A stretch of DNA of 64,000 nucleotides from Dickeya chrysanthemi NCPPB 402 (GTDB taxonomy: Bacteria > Pseudomonadota > Gammaproteobacteria > Enterobacterales > Enterobacteriaceae), in contig NZ_CM001974.1 in assembly GCF_000406105.1 (NCBI RefSeq), positions 2,446,853 to 2,510,852 on the forward strand, given 5' to 3'. The translations under genes and the position numbers were made by a program. The first letter of the stretch is position 1. Each line of letters starts with the position of its first letter. The notes beneath the pieces were generated by a model. It ran no database searches, was not told where the DNA came from, and worked only from the letters and a program-made list of their open reading frames with translations. Of the stretch, positions 1-10,125 are shown in pieces.

Positions 1-1383
1 CAACAGACGTGCCAGTTGTCTGGCCGCACCGGGCCGGTTGGTTTCGGGCAGATAGCGCGGCACGCACAGCAGCGCCTGACGTGCATAATCAAATGGGCTT
101 GGCAGCAGCAATGTCCGGGCCTGATCCAACCCCAGCCGTTCGATAAAATGCGTGAGCCGATCGTTGACCGACAGCGTCGCCGAGGTAAAAACCCAGCAAG
201 CCGGCTTCTCTTTTATCACCTCACGAAAACGGTCCGCGACCGATAGCGGCGTCAACGCCAGCACAAAATGACGCGAGGTGCACTCATACCAGTAACTGTA
301 GCCGGGTTGCTGCACATCCCGCAGCCGCTTCAACCGCGCCCGGTAGAGGGTCGCGCGTTCAAACGCCGCATCCAGCAACGCAGAGCGCCCCAGCGACAAC
401 TTAGCGACATCACAGCACAGCTCCAGCGCGTCATCCAGCAGCGTCAGCGAGCGTTGCAGCATGTTATCAGTGACAATGTCACGTAAATTACCGCGAAACC
501 CAGGGTCGCCCAGCGCCAGTCGAAAATCCTGAGTGCTCTGGCTCAGACGATCGGCGCTTTTCTGCAGTTGGCTGGCATCCCGCACTTCGGTGCGATAAGC
601 AATCACGATATCTTTAGCAAGATCAAGCAGTTGGCGGCTGGAGAGCTGCTGACCAAAGTACTGGCTGGCGATATCCGGAATCTGGTGGGCTTCGTCAAAC
701 ACCACGACATCACTGTCGGGGATTAACTCGGCGAACCCACTCTCCTTGACCACCATATCCGCCAGATAAAGATGATGGTTCACCACCACTACGTCGGCAT
801 CCATTGCTCTTCGGCGCGCCTTCACGACAAAACACGCTTTGTAGTGCGGACAGTCGCTGCCAAGACAGTTATCGTTGGTGCTGGTCACCAGCGGCCATAC
901 TGCGCTGTCTTCAGCCACATCGCCACACTGGCTGATGTCACCGTCTTCGGTTTCAACAGCCCAGCCACGCAAGCGAACCAGTTCACGCAGCACGTCGCGG
1001 CCAAGATCGCCACCCGCCAGCGATTGCTGTTCCAATCGCTCGATGCACAGATAATTGGCGCGTCCTTTCAACAAGGCCAATTTACCCTGAAAATTCAGTG
1101 CATTGGCCACAGTCGGCAAATCGCGGCTATACAGTTGATCCTGCAATGCACGCGAGCCGGTGGAAATGATCACTTTTTTGCCGCAGCGTAGCGCCGGCGC
1201 CAGATAGGCATAGGTTTTCCCGGTGCCGGTGCCCGCCTCTACCACCAACGGTTTTTGCGCATCAATCGCCGCCAGCACCGCCGCGGCCATTTGGCGTTGT
1301 GGTTCCCGCGGCTGAAAGCCCTCAATCGCCTGAGCCAATACGCCATCCGTTGCGAAATCGTCGATTGCGCTGTCTGCCGTCAC
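1..1383 (-). CDS. yoaA: YoaA, DinG/XPD-like ATP-dependent DNA helicase (3' end outside window)
   Basis: Superfamily 2 helicase with an iron-sulphur domain. In E. coli, YoaA partners the polymerase subunit HolC in repair of damaged replication forks. The first 461 residues of about 640 are visible; the gene runs off the left edge. Visible features are Walker A AGTGTGKT at residues 50-57, a cysteine cluster starting CLGSDC at 173-178 (iron-sulphur ligands in the XPD group), and a DEAH box at 230-233. The GTG at 1383 is chosen because it gives an N-terminus closely like E. coli YoaA (TADSAIDDF); an in-frame GTG at 1413 would add ten residues. It is divergent from yoaB, as in other enterics. Confidence 0.93.
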   Translation of the reverse strand, partial: MTADSAIDDFATDGVLAQAIEGFQPREPQRQMAAAVLAAIDAQKPLVVEAGTGTGKTYAYLAPALRCGKKVIISTGSRALQDQLYSRDLPTVANALNFQGKLALLKGRANYLCIERLEQQSLAGGDLGRDVLRELVRLRGWAVETEDGDISQCGDVAEDSAVWPLVTSTNDNCLGSDCPHYKACFVVKARRRAMDADVVVVNHHLYLADMVVKESGFAELIPDSDVVVFDEAHQIPDIASQYFGQQLSSRQLLDLAKDIVIAYRTEVRDASQLQKSADRLSQSTQDFRLALGDPGFRGNLRDIVTDNMLQRSLTLLDDALELCCDVAKLSLGRSALLDAAFERATLYRARLKRLRDVQQPGYSYWYECTSRHFVLALTPLSVADRFREVIKEKPACWVFTSATLSVNDRLTHFIERLGLDQARTLLLPSPFDYARQALLCVPRYLPETNRPGAARQLARLL

Positions 1384-1585
1384 GCTGTCTCTCTTGTCTG
1401 ACAATGCCGTCACCCCGCTTCGGCCTCACTAAGGCGGCTGATTATGCCAAGCCTGCACGCACGACACCACCTCGGCTGATGCCGCCCACCGATCACGAAT
1501 CTCGTATTTATGAGGAACTGTGCTAGTCTCTGCGTCTTTAACGCCTGTTCCGAACGGGCGCAGACTGCAACGAGGAGCCCGATTC

Positions 1586-1933
1586 ATGTCCATTACCCGC
1601 ATCAACCCCGACGCACGCTGGTCCGACGCCGTGATTTACAACAACACGCTGTACTACACCAGTGTGCCGGAAAATCTGGATGCCGATGCCCAGGCCCAAA
1701 CCGAAAACGCGCTCGCGTCGCTGGATGCCATCCTGCAACAAGCGGGGACCGATAAAAGTCGCCTGCTGGACGTGACCATTTTTCTGGCCGACAAAGCCGA
1801 TTTCGCGGCCATGAACGCCGCCTGGGATGCCTGGGTGGTGGCGGGTAGCGCGCCGGTGCGTTGCACCGTGGAAGCCAAACTGATGAACCCGAAATTCAGG
1901 GTAGAAATCAAGGCGATCGCCGCCGTCGGGTAA
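1586..1933 (+). CDS. yoaB: YoaB, RidA/YjgF-family protein
   Basis: A 115-residue RidA-superfamily protein. RidA itself hydrolyses reactive enamine/imine intermediates released by PLP enzymes; the precise substrate of the YoaB subgroup is not established. The sequence is near-identical in plan to E. coli YoaB: RWSDAVIYNNTLYYTSVPEN near the start and APVRCTVEAKLMNP near the end, where the conserved Arg of the RidA pocket lies (PVRCTV). The ATG at 1586 is preferred over upstream in-frame starts because AGGAG lies about eight bases before it and the length matches the family. It is divergent from yoaA and convergent with yoaH. Confidence 0.9.
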   Translation: MSITRINPDARWSDAVIYNNTLYYTSVPENLDADAQAQTENALASLDAILQQAGTDKSRLLDVTIFLADKADFAAMNAAWDAWVVAGSAPVRCTVEAKLMNPKFRVEIKAIAAVG

Positions 1934-1937
1934 TATA

Positions 1938-1967
1938 GTCGGGCGGTGGTGAGATTTGCCGCCCGTT
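1938..1967. terminator. Hairpin between convergent yoaB and yoaH
   Basis: Arms CGGGCGG (1940-1946) and CCGCCCG (1959-1965) form a perfect 7-bp stem with a 12-base loop exactly between two convergent genes. No strong T-run follows on either strand, so it may be only a weak or rho-assisted terminator. Confidence 0.4.
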
Positions 1968-1972
1968 AGCCA

Positions 1973-2164
1973 CTACTCTTGTGCGGTATCGTCGTCCTCA
2001 AAAAGCGCCACCACCCGCGCCCCCTGATGATTTTGGCGCAGCTCTTCGGCTACCTGTGCAATGGCCTGGCCGCTGCTCATGCCGTCCTCCATCAACTGTT
2101 GTATTCTTTCCACTGCCTGTTGCTGCTGCTCATGGCTCAGCGCCGGGATACCTGCAAACATCAT
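1973..2164 (-). CDS. yoaH: YoaH, UPF0181 family small protein
   Basis: A 63-residue protein of unknown function, recognised as YoaH (UPF0181) by its N-terminal [18 protein letters not shown] and the central [15 protein letters not shown]. It is predicted helical, soluble and acidic at its C-terminus (FEDDDTAQE), with no signal peptide or membrane segment. It is divergent from pabB, the same neighbour as in E. coli. Its identity is secure but no function can be assigned. Confidence 0.85.
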   Translation of the reverse strand: MMFAGIPALSHEQQQQAVERIQQLMEDGMSSGQAIAQVAEELRQNHQGARVVALFEDDDTAQE

Positions 2165-2314
2165 TCTTCTCCTGAAAACCTTTTTATGCCGACTGCGCCC
2201 ACTATCCGCCGCAGTTTATGGTACGCTTGCAACGCCGTAATGCATGCCGCCGGTTCAACGCCCGGCTGCCGGTAAGACCAACACTCAACACCGAGAGACC
2301 ATACCCATACCGCT

Positions 2315-3685
2315 ATGCCGACACCGATAGTCTACCACGCTCTCCCGTATCAACCGGATGTGCTGTTACGTCTTTTTAGCGCGATATCGCACCAGCCCTG
2401 GGCGATGTTGCTTCACTCCGGATTCGCCGACCATCTTCACAATCGGTTTGATATTCTGGTGGCGGAGCCGCGCCTGACCTTGCAAACCGTCGGTTCGTTA
2501 ACCACCCTCCAGCACGGCGAGAGCAGCGAGGCCACTACAGCAGACCCGTTCCTGCTATTGCAACAGCAGATCGATGCGCTGGCGCTGGATGTACATCCGC
2601 ACCCGGATTACCCGTTTCAGGGGGGGGCGCTGGGCCTGTTTGGTTACGATCTGGGGCGCCGTGTGGAACAGGTGCCGTCCATCGCCGATCGGGATATCGA
2701 CCTGCCCGACATGGCGGTCGGCATTTACGACTGGGCGTTGATTGCCGACCATCACCAACAGCGCCTGACCCTCGTGTGCCACGGCGATATCACGACCCGA
2801 CTGGCATGGTTAAACCGCCTCTCCCCCATCGAACCGGGTGCGTTTTGCCTGACCAGCGACTGGCAGGCCAATATGAGTCGTGCGCAGTATGGCGAGAAAT
2901 TCCGCCGAATTCAGGATTATCTGCATGCAGGCGACTGTTATCAGGTCAATCTGACGCAACGTTTTCAGGCCACGTATCACGGCGACGAATGGCAGGCGTT
3001 TCTGACGCTCTCCGCCAGCAACCGGGCACCATTTTCCGCTTTCCTGCGTTTACCGCACAGTGCTGTGCTCAGCATTTCTCCGGAGCGTTTTCTGTGGCTG
3101 CACGATAACCAGATTCAGACCCGGCCGATAAAAGGTACGCTGCCGCGGCTGCCGGATGCCGACGACGATGCCCGGCAGGCGCAGCGACTGGCTGCATCTG
3201 AGAAAGATCGCGCCGAGAACCTGATGATCGTCGACCTGCTGCGTAACGATATCGGCCGGGTGGCGGTGCCGGGCAGCGTCACGGTTCCTGAGTTGTTTGT
3301 CGTCGAGCCGTTTCCGGCGGTGCATCATCTGGTCAGTACTATCGAAGCGCAATTACCCGCGCAACAGCACGCCACGGATCTGCTGCGCGCCTGTTTCCCC
3401 GGCGGTTCGATTACCGGCGCCCCCAAAGTGCGGGCGATGGAGATCATCGAAGAACTGGAGCCGCATCGTCGCAACGCGTATTGCGGCAGCATCGGCTATC
3501 TCAGCGTCTGCGGCACCATGGATACCAACATTACTATCCGTACGTTGATCGCCGCCGAGGGTAAGCTTTCCTGCTGGGCCGGCGGCGGAATTGTGGCCGA
3601 CAGCGAAGAACAGGCGGAATACCAGGAAACATTCGACAAGATTGGCCGCATTCTGCCGTTATTAACGGTATCGACCACGAATTGA
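2315..3685 (+). CDS. pabB: PabB, aminodeoxychorismate synthase component I
   Basis: Converts chorismate to 4-amino-4-deoxychorismate using ammonia from the glutaminase PabA; the first committed step of p-aminobenzoate and folate synthesis. The 456-residue protein has the anthranilate-synthase-I N-terminal domain and a C-terminal chorismate-binding domain with PIKGT (Lys273, equivalent to the PabB active-site lysine), ITGAPKVRAMEIIE and YCGSIGYLS. The length equals the family norm. The ribosome site before the ATG at 2315 is weak, so the exact start is less certain than the identity. nudL follows after 15 bases, as in E. coli, and is probably co-transcribed. Confidence 0.95.
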   Translation: MPTPIVYHALPYQPDVLLRLFSAISHQPWAMLLHSGFADHLHNRFDILVAEPRLTLQTVGSLTTLQHGESSEATTADPFLLLQQQIDALALDVHPHPDYPFQGGALGLFGYDLGRRVEQVPSIADRDIDLPDMAVGIYDWALIADHHQQRLTLVCHGDITTRLAWLNRLSPIEPGAFCLTSDWQANMSRAQYGEKFRRIQDYLHAGDCYQVNLTQRFQATYHGDEWQAFLTLSASNRAPFSAFLRLPHSAVLSISPERFLWLHDNQIQTRPIKGTLPRLPDADDDARQAQRLAASEKDRAENLMIVDLLRNDIGRVAVPGSVTVPELFVVEPFPAVHHLVSTIEAQLPAQQHATDLLRACFPGGSITGAPKVRAMEIIEELEPHRRNAYCGSIGYLSVCGTMDTNITIRTLIAAEGKLSCWAGGGIVADSEEQAEYQETFDKIGRILPLLTVSTTN

Positions 3686-3700
3686 ACAGGGCTGAACAAC

Positions 3701-4354
3701 ATGACCGATACCACGCTGTTGCCTCTCCCGCTCCACACGGACGCCTACCCTCCTTATGATCTGGACGCGTTTATTACCCGCTTTCAGTTGCAAATGGCAC
3801 CGGCGCTGCCTGCCACACACCACCAGCGGCAGGCCGCCGTACTCATCCCGATTATTCGCCGCCCTGACCCGTCTCTGCTGCTGACGCGCCGCTCGCCGCG
3901 TCTGCGCAAACACGCCGGACAGGTAGCGTTTCCCGGCGGAGCAGCGGACCCGGAAGACCTATCGCTTATCGCCACTGCATTGCGTGAAGCGCAGGAAGAG
4001 GTCGCGATTCCGCCGGCATCGGTTCAGATTTTAGGCACACTACCCGCTTTCGATAGTTCCAGCGGTTATCAGGTTACCCCGGTGGTCGGCCTGCTGCCGG
4101 AAAATACGCCTTTTCACCCCAATGCGGACGAAGTCGCGGAGCTATTTGAAATGCCGTTGCGTGATGCTTTTACCCTTCAGCGTTACCATTCACTGGATAT
4201 CAAACACCACCATCAGCGCCACCGCGTCTATCTTTCCTGGTATCAGCAGCAACTGGTCTGGGGGTTGACCGCCGCCATCATCCGCCAGTTGGCGTTGCAT
4301 GTGGCGATGCCGGAACCGGTTTACCCACCCCACCGGACATCGTTTCTGCCATAA
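3701..4354 (+). CDS. nudL: NudL, Nudix hydrolase, probable coenzyme A pyrophosphatase
   Basis: A 217-residue Nudix protein. Both signatures of the CoA-pyrophosphatase subgroup are present: the NuCoA motif [20 protein letters not shown] at residues 60-79 and, overlapping it, the Nudix box ending REAQEEV at about 95-101. Family members split CoA into 4'-phosphopantetheine and 3',5'-ADP; the substrate here is inferred. The gene starts 15 bases after the pabB stop, with a plausible two-gene unit, and is followed by a 206-bp spacer carrying the sdaA promoter. Confidence 0.9.
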   Translation: MTDTTLLPLPLHTDAYPPYDLDAFITRFQLQMAPALPATHHQRQAAVLIPIIRRPDPSLLLTRRSPRLRKHAGQVAFPGGAADPEDLSLIATALREAQEEVAIPPASVQILGTLPAFDSSSGYQVTPVVGLLPENTPFHPNADEVAELFEMPLRDAFTLQRYHSLDIKHHHQRHRVYLSWYQQQLVWGLTAAIIRQLALHVAMPEPVYPPHRTSFLP

Positions 4355-4560
4355 GTTATTTTTCGGCATAACATAACTTTATTTCATGTGAAAAGCCGAA
4401 TATGACAGCATACTCTTCACTACAATAGCGCGATCTATCGAGTTTTATTCTGGAGCGTGGGCATACCCTCCGTCATCGCACCGGATAACCGGTGATAGGG
4501 CAAACGGTGTTCCCCGCTCCCGGTCACAGTGACAGGCAGCGCCCTCAAAGGAGTTTCAGC

Positions 4561-5922
4561 GTGATAAGCGTATTCGACATGTTCAAAATCGGCATCGGCC
4601 CTTCCAGCTCTCATACGGTAGGACCGATGAAAGCCGGTAAGCAATTTGTCGATGAACTGCAACAACGGGAGTTGTTGTCCCGCACTGAGCGGGTGACGGT
4701 GGAGGTCTACGGCTCTCTCGCCCTGACCGGCAAAGGCCACCATACCGATATCGCGATCATGCTCGGGCTGGCGGGCAATAAACCGGACACGGTGGATATC
4801 GACGCCATCCCGGCGTTTATTCGAAAAGTAGAGCAAACCGAACGGCTCCCGTTGGCGGGCACGCATGACGTTGCGTTTCCCCGCGAAGGCGGCATGATCT
4901 TCCGCGGCGAAAATCTGCCGCTACACGAAAACGGCATGACGCTGACGGCATTTGCCGCTGATGTTCCGCTGTTTCGCCAAACTTATTATTCAATCGGCGG
5001 CGGGTTTATCGTCGATGAAGCGCATTTTGGCCAATCTCAGGAATCCACCTTCACCATGCCGCATCCTTACCGTTCCGCACGGGAAATCCTGGAGCACTGC
5101 AAACAAAGCGGCCTGTCGATTTCCGGCATGGTGATGCGCAATGAGTTAGCGTTGCATAGCCGTCAGGAGATTGAAGAGTATTTCGCCGCCGTCTGGCAAA
5201 CCATGCGTGCCTGTATGGATCGCGGTATGAATACCGAGGGCGTTTTGCCGGGCCCGCTGCGTGTACCGCGCCGCGCCGCCGCGCTTCGCCGCATGTTGGT
5301 CGCCTCGGATAAACTCTCGAATGACCCGATGAACGTGGTGGACTGGGTTAACATGTTCGCGCTGGCGGTCAACGAGGAAAACGCCGCCGGTGGACGCGTG
5401 GTCACCGCGCCGACCAACGGTGCCTGCGGTATCGTGCCTGCCGTACTGGCCTACTATGACCACTTTATCGAGCCGGTCGGCCCCGGCATTTATCTGCGTT
5501 ATTTCATGGCGGCTGGCGCTATCGGCTCACTGTATAAAATGAACGCCTCCATCTCCGGCGCCGAGGTTGGCTGTCAGGGCGAAGTCGGCGTAGCCTGTTC
5601 AATGGCGGCGGCCGGTCTGGCTGAATTGTTGGGCGCCAGCCCGGAGCAAGTCTGCGTGGCCGCTGAAATCGGCATGGAGCATAATCTGGGCCTGACCTGC
5701 GACCCGGTTGCCGGGCAAGTACAGGTGCCGTGCATCGAGCGTAACGCCATCGCCGCCGTCAAAGCCATCAACGCCACCCGCATGGCAGTAAGACGTACGA
5801 CGGAGGCCCGCGTATCACTCGATAAGGTGATTGAAACCATGTACGAAACCGGGAAAGACATGAACGCGAAATACCGCGAAACCTCCCGCGGTGGGCTGGC
5901 CATCAAGGTACAGTGCGACTGA
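4561..5922 (+). CDS. sdaA: SdaA, L-serine dehydratase (ammonia-lyase), iron-sulphur type
   Basis: Deaminates L-serine to pyruvate and ammonia with an oxygen-sensitive [4Fe-4S] cluster. The 453 residues match E. coli SdaA (454) end to end. The N-terminal beta domain begins [20 protein letters not shown]. The alpha domain has the conserved cysteines in [20 protein letters not shown] and [14 protein letters not shown]. The GTG at 4561 is selected because AAAGGAG lies eight bases upstream and the N-terminus then matches the family; an ATG at 4492 would add 23 unrelated residues. It stands as a single gene. Confidence 0.96.
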   Translation: MISVFDMFKIGIGPSSSHTVGPMKAGKQFVDELQQRELLSRTERVTVEVYGSLALTGKGHHTDIAIMLGLAGNKPDTVDIDAIPAFIRKVEQTERLPLAGTHDVAFPREGGMIFRGENLPLHENGMTLTAFAADVPLFRQTYYSIGGGFIVDEAHFGQSQESTFTMPHPYRSAREILEHCKQSGLSISGMVMRNELALHSRQEIEEYFAAVWQTMRACMDRGMNTEGVLPGPLRVPRRAAALRRMLVASDKLSNDPMNVVDWVNMFALAVNEENAAGGRVVTAPTNGACGIVPAVLAYYDHFIEPVGPGIYLRYFMAAGAIGSLYKMNASISGAEVGCQGEVGVACSMAAAGLAELLGASPEQVCVAAEIGMEHNLGLTCDPVAGQVQVPCIERNAIAAVKAINATRMAVRRTTEARVSLDKVIETMYETGKDMNAKYRETSRGGLAIKVQCD

Positions 5923-6065
5923 ACCAGTAGACACCGCGCTGAGCTTTAGCGCGATTAGGTGCTTATTGACCCAACAGTCCGACGAAAAGATAAAAAACGC
6001 GCCTCGGGTTCGCGTCGGTGTGATGGGGCCGGCATGGTTTGACTCGCCATCCCATCGAATTCTTG

Positions 6066-6099
6066 CTCTGGTGCCCGCCGGCTAAGACGGGCACCAGAG
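6066..6099. terminator. Long perfect hairpin between sdaA and yoaE
   Basis: CTCTGGTGCCCG (6066-6077) and CGGGCACCAGAG (6088-6099) form a perfect 12-bp stem with a 10-base loop between the convergent genes sdaA and yoaE. There is no clear T-run on either side, so it is a strong RNA-stabilising structure and a likely bidirectional transcription end rather than a textbook intrinsic terminator. Confidence 0.6.
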
Positions 6100-6105
6100 A
6101 TAACG

Positions 6106-7659
6106 TTACACGTCGTCTTCTACAGTCGGTTCTGCAATCCGAACCACGCGAACCAGTTCAATGCGATAGTCCGTCGCAGCCACGATCAGAAAACGTAACC
6201 GCTGTAATTCCAGTTTGTCCCCTACTTTCGGGAATTCGTCACTGTGAGCCAGCAGCAGCCCGGCCAGCGACGTATAATCCTCTTTCGGATCGACCAAATC
6301 CTGTACATTGAGCACCTGCTGCAACGAATGCAGATCGGTCCCGCCCCTGACCAGCCAGCCGTCACCGTCTTCGATGATATCCAGCGTTTCGTCCTCATCA
6401 GGAAATTCGCCGGCGATCGCTTCCAGAATATCCAACGGCGTCACCAATCCCTGCACTACACCGAATTCATTGGTAATCATCACCAGGCTGCCTTTCGCCC
6501 GGCGCAGTACCGGCAACAGATTGATGACATCCAGCGTTTCCGGCACCACGATCGGCGGGTTGGCGGACGCGAACTGCTCCACATCAGTGTGCTCGTCCAG
6601 CGCGACCAGCAAATCTTTGGCTCGCACCACGCCGACCAGCTCATCCAGTGAACCGCGGCACACCGGGAACAGGCTGTGCGGCGTATCCAGCAATTGCAGA
6701 CGAATGTCGTCCACTGAACGTTCGCAATCTACCCAGGAAATGTCGGTCCGCGGCGTCATCACGCTGCGCAAAGAACGGGAAGCCAGCGTCAGCACGCCGC
6801 TGATCATATAACGTTCCTCTTCGGCAAAGGTTTCTTCCGGCTGCTGCTGCGGCTGCGCTTCCTGATCGTCATGCGCGGTTTTCCGCGACCCCATCAGGCG
6901 CAAAATCGCTTCGGCGGTACGCTCGCGCATCGGCCGGTGCGACTGATGTTTGATAAAGTTGTGCCGGGCTATCTGGTTAAACAGTTCGATGACAATCGAG
7001 AAACCGATCGCCGCATACAGATAACCTTTCGGAATATGGAAACCAAACCCTTCCGCCACCAGGCTTAAGCCAATCATCAGCAGGAAGCTAAGGCAAAGTA
7101 CGACCACCGTCGGATGCACATTCACAAACCGGGTTAACGGCTTGGATGCCAGCAACATTACGGCCATCGCAATCACCACGGCGGTCATCATCACGCCCAG
7201 ATGGTTGACCATCCCTACGGCGGTAATCACGGCATCAAGCGAGAACACCGCATCCAGAATAACAATCTGTACTACCACCGCCCAGAAACTGGCGTGTGCG
7301 CGATTGCCATTCGGGTCATGCGGGCGGTTTTCCAGCCGTTCATGCAGTTCCATCGTGGCTTTGAACAACAGGAACACGCCACCGGCCAGCAGGATCAAAT
7401 CCCGCCCGGAGAAATTAAACTGCCCGACGGAAAATAGTGGTCGCGTCAGTGTGACCATCCATGAAATCAGCGACAGCAGGCCAAGGCGCATCAACAGCGC
7501 CAGCGATAAGCCGATGATACGCGCCTTATCTCGCTGTTTGGCCGGCAGCTTATCCGCCAGAATGGCGATGAACACCAGGTTGTCGATACCCAAAACAATC
7601 TCGAGTACCACCAACGTCAGTAAGCCTGCCCAGATTGAGGGATCCAGCAAAAATTCCAT
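6106..7659 (-). CDS. yoaE: YoaE, TerC-like membrane protein with CBS and CorC/HlyC domains
   Basis: A 517-residue inner-membrane protein. Residues 1 to about 240 form the seven-helix TerC domain with the conserved acidic intramembrane motifs [11 protein letters not shown] and [10 protein letters not shown]; a CBS pair occupies about 300-430, and a CorC/HlyC-type domain closes the protein. TerC relatives are implicated in metal-ion export (manganese or others); the substrate of YoaE is not established. ATG 7659 is chosen ([10 protein letters not shown]) because CCGGAG sits just upstream and it matches E. coli; an upstream ATG at 7686 would add nine residues. It is divergent from manXYZ across a 628-bp spacer. 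Confidence 0.92.
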   Translation of the reverse strand: MEFLLDPSIWAGLLTLVVLEIVLGIDNLVFIAILADKLPAKQRDKARIIGLSLALLMRLGLLSLISWMVTLTRPLFSVGQFNFSGRDLILLAGGVFLLFKATMELHERLENRPHDPNGNRAHASFWAVVVQIVILDAVFSLDAVITAVGMVNHLGVMMTAVVIAMAVMLLASKPLTRFVNVHPTVVVLCLSFLLMIGLSLVAEGFGFHIPKGYLYAAIGFSIVIELFNQIARHNFIKHQSHRPMRERTAEAILRLMGSRKTAHDDQEAQPQQQPEETFAEEERYMISGVLTLASRSLRSVMTPRTDISWVDCERSVDDIRLQLLDTPHSLFPVCRGSLDELVGVVRAKDLLVALDEHTDVEQFASANPPIVVPETLDVINLLPVLRRAKGSLVMITNEFGVVQGLVTPLDILEAIAGEFPDEDETLDIIEDGDGWLVRGGTDLHSLQQVLNVQDLVDPKEDYTSLAGLLLAHSDEFPKVGDKLELQRLRFLIVAATDYRIELVRVVRIAEPTVEDDV

Positions 7660-8287
7660 GTCAGACTCCGGAAAATGAACGAGCAAACGACATCAATGCC
7701 GTGGCATTGCGCTGCGAAAGCAAAAGTGAAAGGTCAGTACAATGCTGAGTGTGGCCCGAACGGCCTATTGGGTAAAGAACACCACCGGCTAGCGCCGGGG
7801 TAAAAGAGATGAATCGTCGGTGACAGTCCATAGGAAGGGCGTTTGCCCGTAACTCCTCTGTAATTAAAGGGAATGTAACTTTAACAGAGTCAATGTCATT
7901 TTCCACAACGATTTTCGGTTACTTCGCGAGGTGGGTCGCATTCGCCAGCGTCACGGACGTTTACAGCGTTATTCCGCCGCCGATTATCGACCGGTATCAC
8001 ATAATTTATTTATTCGCCCCCTAAAATAAATCCTGCCGCTATCCGGCAAGCCTGAATCGATTCATAAGTCGGCATGATGAGTGCCTTTAGCGCTTTTTCT
8101 CATGCTCAGGCAGGAAATCAGGCGAGAAACCAAGCAAGAAGAGAAACCAGGCAAGAAGAGAAACCAAGCAAGAAATAGTATTGCAGCCATACTGAATATC
8201 GCTCACGGATAAATGTGACGAATTTATCCGGATTATCAGACAGATTTCACTCTCAACAAAACGGTGATTCATGAAAGGAGGGAGCAA
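7660..8287. other. 628-bp spacer between divergent yoaE and manX
   Basis: No gene can be supported. It must hold the promoters of yoaE and manXYZ. A run of near-identical 17-bp units (8110-8176) is listed separately. In E. coli this operon is controlled by Mlc and CRP; I could not find a convincing site for either, only isolated half sites such as TCACA near 7995 and TGTGA near 8215. Confidence 0.6.
8110..8176. repeat. Short tandem repeat upstream of manX (about 17-bp units)
   Basis: The unit GCAAGAAGAGAAACCAR occurs twice head to tail (from about 8134 and 8151), flanked by partial copies (GCGAGAAACCAA before, GCAAGAAATAG after). It lies 110-180 bases before the manX start and could alter promoter spacing or the 5' untranslated region if its copy number varies. 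Confidence 0.75.
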
Positions 8288-9244
8288 GTGAGTATTGCCA
8301 TCATGCTATGCACTCACGGCGCTACTGCCGGTCCGCTGTTAAACACAGCTGAAATGATTCTTGGTGAACAGAGTAATGTGGGTTGGATCGATTTTGTTCC
8401 CGGCGAAAACGCCGAGATCCTGATGGAAAAATATCAGGCGAAACTGGCCGAACTGGACACATCTGCAGGTGTGCTTTTTCTGGTAGACACCTGGGGTGGC
8501 AGCCCATTCAATGCCGCCAGCCGTCTGGTGAATGACAAGAAAAATCACGACGTGATCGCCGGGGTCAATATTCCCATGCTGGCTGAGACGTTTATGGCCC
8601 GCGACGACAACCCTGAATTCGACGAACTGGTCGCGATCGCCGTGGAGGCCGGCCGTGCTGGCGTCAAGGCGTTGAAAGCTCATGAGCCGGAAAAAACCGC
8701 GCATACGGCTCCAGTCAGCGCCAAACCGGTTGCGCCGCCGGGGGCCGGCGGACACATGAAAATTGGGTTGGCGCGCATCGACGACCGACTGATCCATGGG
8801 CAGGTCGCCACCCGTTGGACCAAAGAAACCAACGTCAGTCGCATTATTGTCGTCAGTGATGAAGTCGCCGCGGATAACGTACGAAAAACGCTGCTGACAC
8901 AGGTGGCTCCGCCCGGCGTTACGGCACATGTGGTCGATGTCGCCAAAGCCGTCAGGGTGTATGACAACCCGAAATACGCGTCTGACCGCGTCATGCTGTT
9001 GTTTACCAATCCGGCGGACGTGCTGCGGCTGGTAGAAAGCGGCGTCAAGATTACCTCGGTCAACATCGGTGGTATGGCGTATCGGCAAGGCAAAACCCAG
9101 GTCAATAATGCCGTTTCGATTGACGACAAGGATATCGACGCGTTCAACAAGCTCCACGCACGTGGCATTGAGCTGGAAGTACGCAAAGTATCGACCGATA
9201 GCAAAATCAATATGATGGATTTGATCACCAAGGCGGCGCGTTAG
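8288..9244 (+). CDS. manX: ManX, mannose PTS EIIAB component
   Basis: Cytoplasmic phosphotransfer subunit of the mannose-family PTS (mannose, glucose, amino sugars). Residues 1 to about 130 are the EIIA domain with phosphorylated His10 in CTHGATAG. An Ala/Pro-rich linker (about 135-155) follows, then EIIB with the second phospho-histidine, His170, in IDDRLIHGQV. The 318 residues compare with 323 in E. coli. The GTG at 8288 is used because AGGAGGGAG lies immediately upstream. manY begins 70 bases downstream. The subunit itself looks intact although manZ of the same operon is disrupted. Confidence 0.95.
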   Translation: MSIAIMLCTHGATAGPLLNTAEMILGEQSNVGWIDFVPGENAEILMEKYQAKLAELDTSAGVLFLVDTWGGSPFNAASRLVNDKKNHDVIAGVNIPMLAETFMARDDNPEFDELVAIAVEAGRAGVKALKAHEPEKTAHTAPVSAKPVAPPGAGGHMKIGLARIDDRLIHGQVATRWTKETNVSRIIVVSDEVAADNVRKTLLTQVAPPGVTAHVVDVAKAVRVYDNPKYASDRVMLLFTNPADVLRLVESGVKITSVNIGGMAYRQGKTQVNNAVSIDDKDIDAFNKLHARGIELEVRKVSTDSKINMMDLITKAAR

Positions 9245-9313
9245 TTCACCCGAACTAACGGACCATGTCACGACGTCATTTACTCGGATTACTATTCTCA
9301 CAGGAGAAGTACC

Positions 9314-10111
9314 ATGGAGATCACCACGTTTCAAATCGTGCTGATATTTATCGTGGCCTGTATTTCAGGTATGGGTTCCATTCTCGACGAGTTCCAGTTC
9401 CACCGCCCTCTGGTGGCGTGTACCCTCATCGGGTTGGTACTGGGCGACCTCAAAACCGGGATCATCATCGGCGGTACGCTGGAAATGATAGCGCTAGGCT
9501 GGATGAACATCGGTGCCGCCGTAGCGCCCGATGCGGCGCTGGCTTCCATCATTTCCACCATTCTGGTTATCGCCGGTGGGCAGAGCGTCGGTGCCGGGAT
9601 CGCCCTGGCGATTCCACTCGCCGCCGCCGGCCAGGTATTGACCATTATCGTGCGTACCATCACCGTTGCTTTCCAGCATGCGGCGGATAGTGCGGCTGAA
9701 CGCGGCAATCTTTCCGCCATCAGTTGGATTCATGTTTCCGCGCTGCTGCTGCAAGCCATGCGAATCGCCATTCCGGCGGTGATTGTTGCGGTCTCGGTCG
9801 GAACCGAAGCGGTACACAGCCTGCTTTCCTCTATCCCCGAGGTGGTCACCACCGGTCTGAACATCGCCGGCGGCATGATTGTGGTCGTCGGTTACGCGAT
9901 GGTCATCAACATGATGCGTGCCGGTTACCTGATGCCGTTTTTCTATTTGGGTTTCGTCACCGCCGCCTTCACCAATTTCAATCTGGTCGCACTGGGAGTC
10001 ATCGGTGTTGTTATGGCCGTGCTGTATATCCAGCTCAGCCCTAAATACAACAAAGCCCAGGGTATGGCGACTGCATCGTCAAATAACGATCTTGATAATG
10101 AACTGGATTAA
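9314..10111 (+). CDS. manY: ManY, mannose PTS EIIC permease
   Basis: Membrane channel subunit EIIC of the mannose-family PTS; forms the sugar-translocating complex with EIID. The 265 residues are almost wholly hydrophobic, with the conserved segments GTLEMIALGWMNIGAAVAPD and GGMIVVVGYAMVINMMRAGY. CAGGAG lies upstream of the ATG. It sits between manX and manZ with a 14-base gap to manZ. The reading frame is intact, but the protein should be non-functional for transport if manZ really is broken. Confidence 0.95.
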   Translation: MEITTFQIVLIFIVACISGMGSILDEFQFHRPLVACTLIGLVLGDLKTGIIIGGTLEMIALGWMNIGAAVAPDAALASIISTILVIAGGQSVGAGIALAIPLAAAGQVLTIIVRTITVAFQHAADSAAERGNLSAISWIHVSALLLQAMRIAIPAVIVAVSVGTEAVHSLLSSIPEVVTTGLNIAGGMIVVVGYAMVINMMRAGYLMPFFYLGFVTAAFTNFNLVALGVIGVVMAVLYIQLSPKYNKAQGMATASSNNDLDNELD

Positions 10112-10125
10112 CAGGAGAGCAAACC

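Noticed and set aside
8087..8287. 66-codon minus-strand frame with a hydrophobic stretch upstream of manX
   Set aside because: The hydrophobic run is the translation of the tandem repeat and the frame covers the manX ribosome site; no family resemblance.
7660..8287. Mlc and CRP sites upstream of manX
   Set aside because: Expected from E. coli, but only isolated half sites were visible; not called as features.
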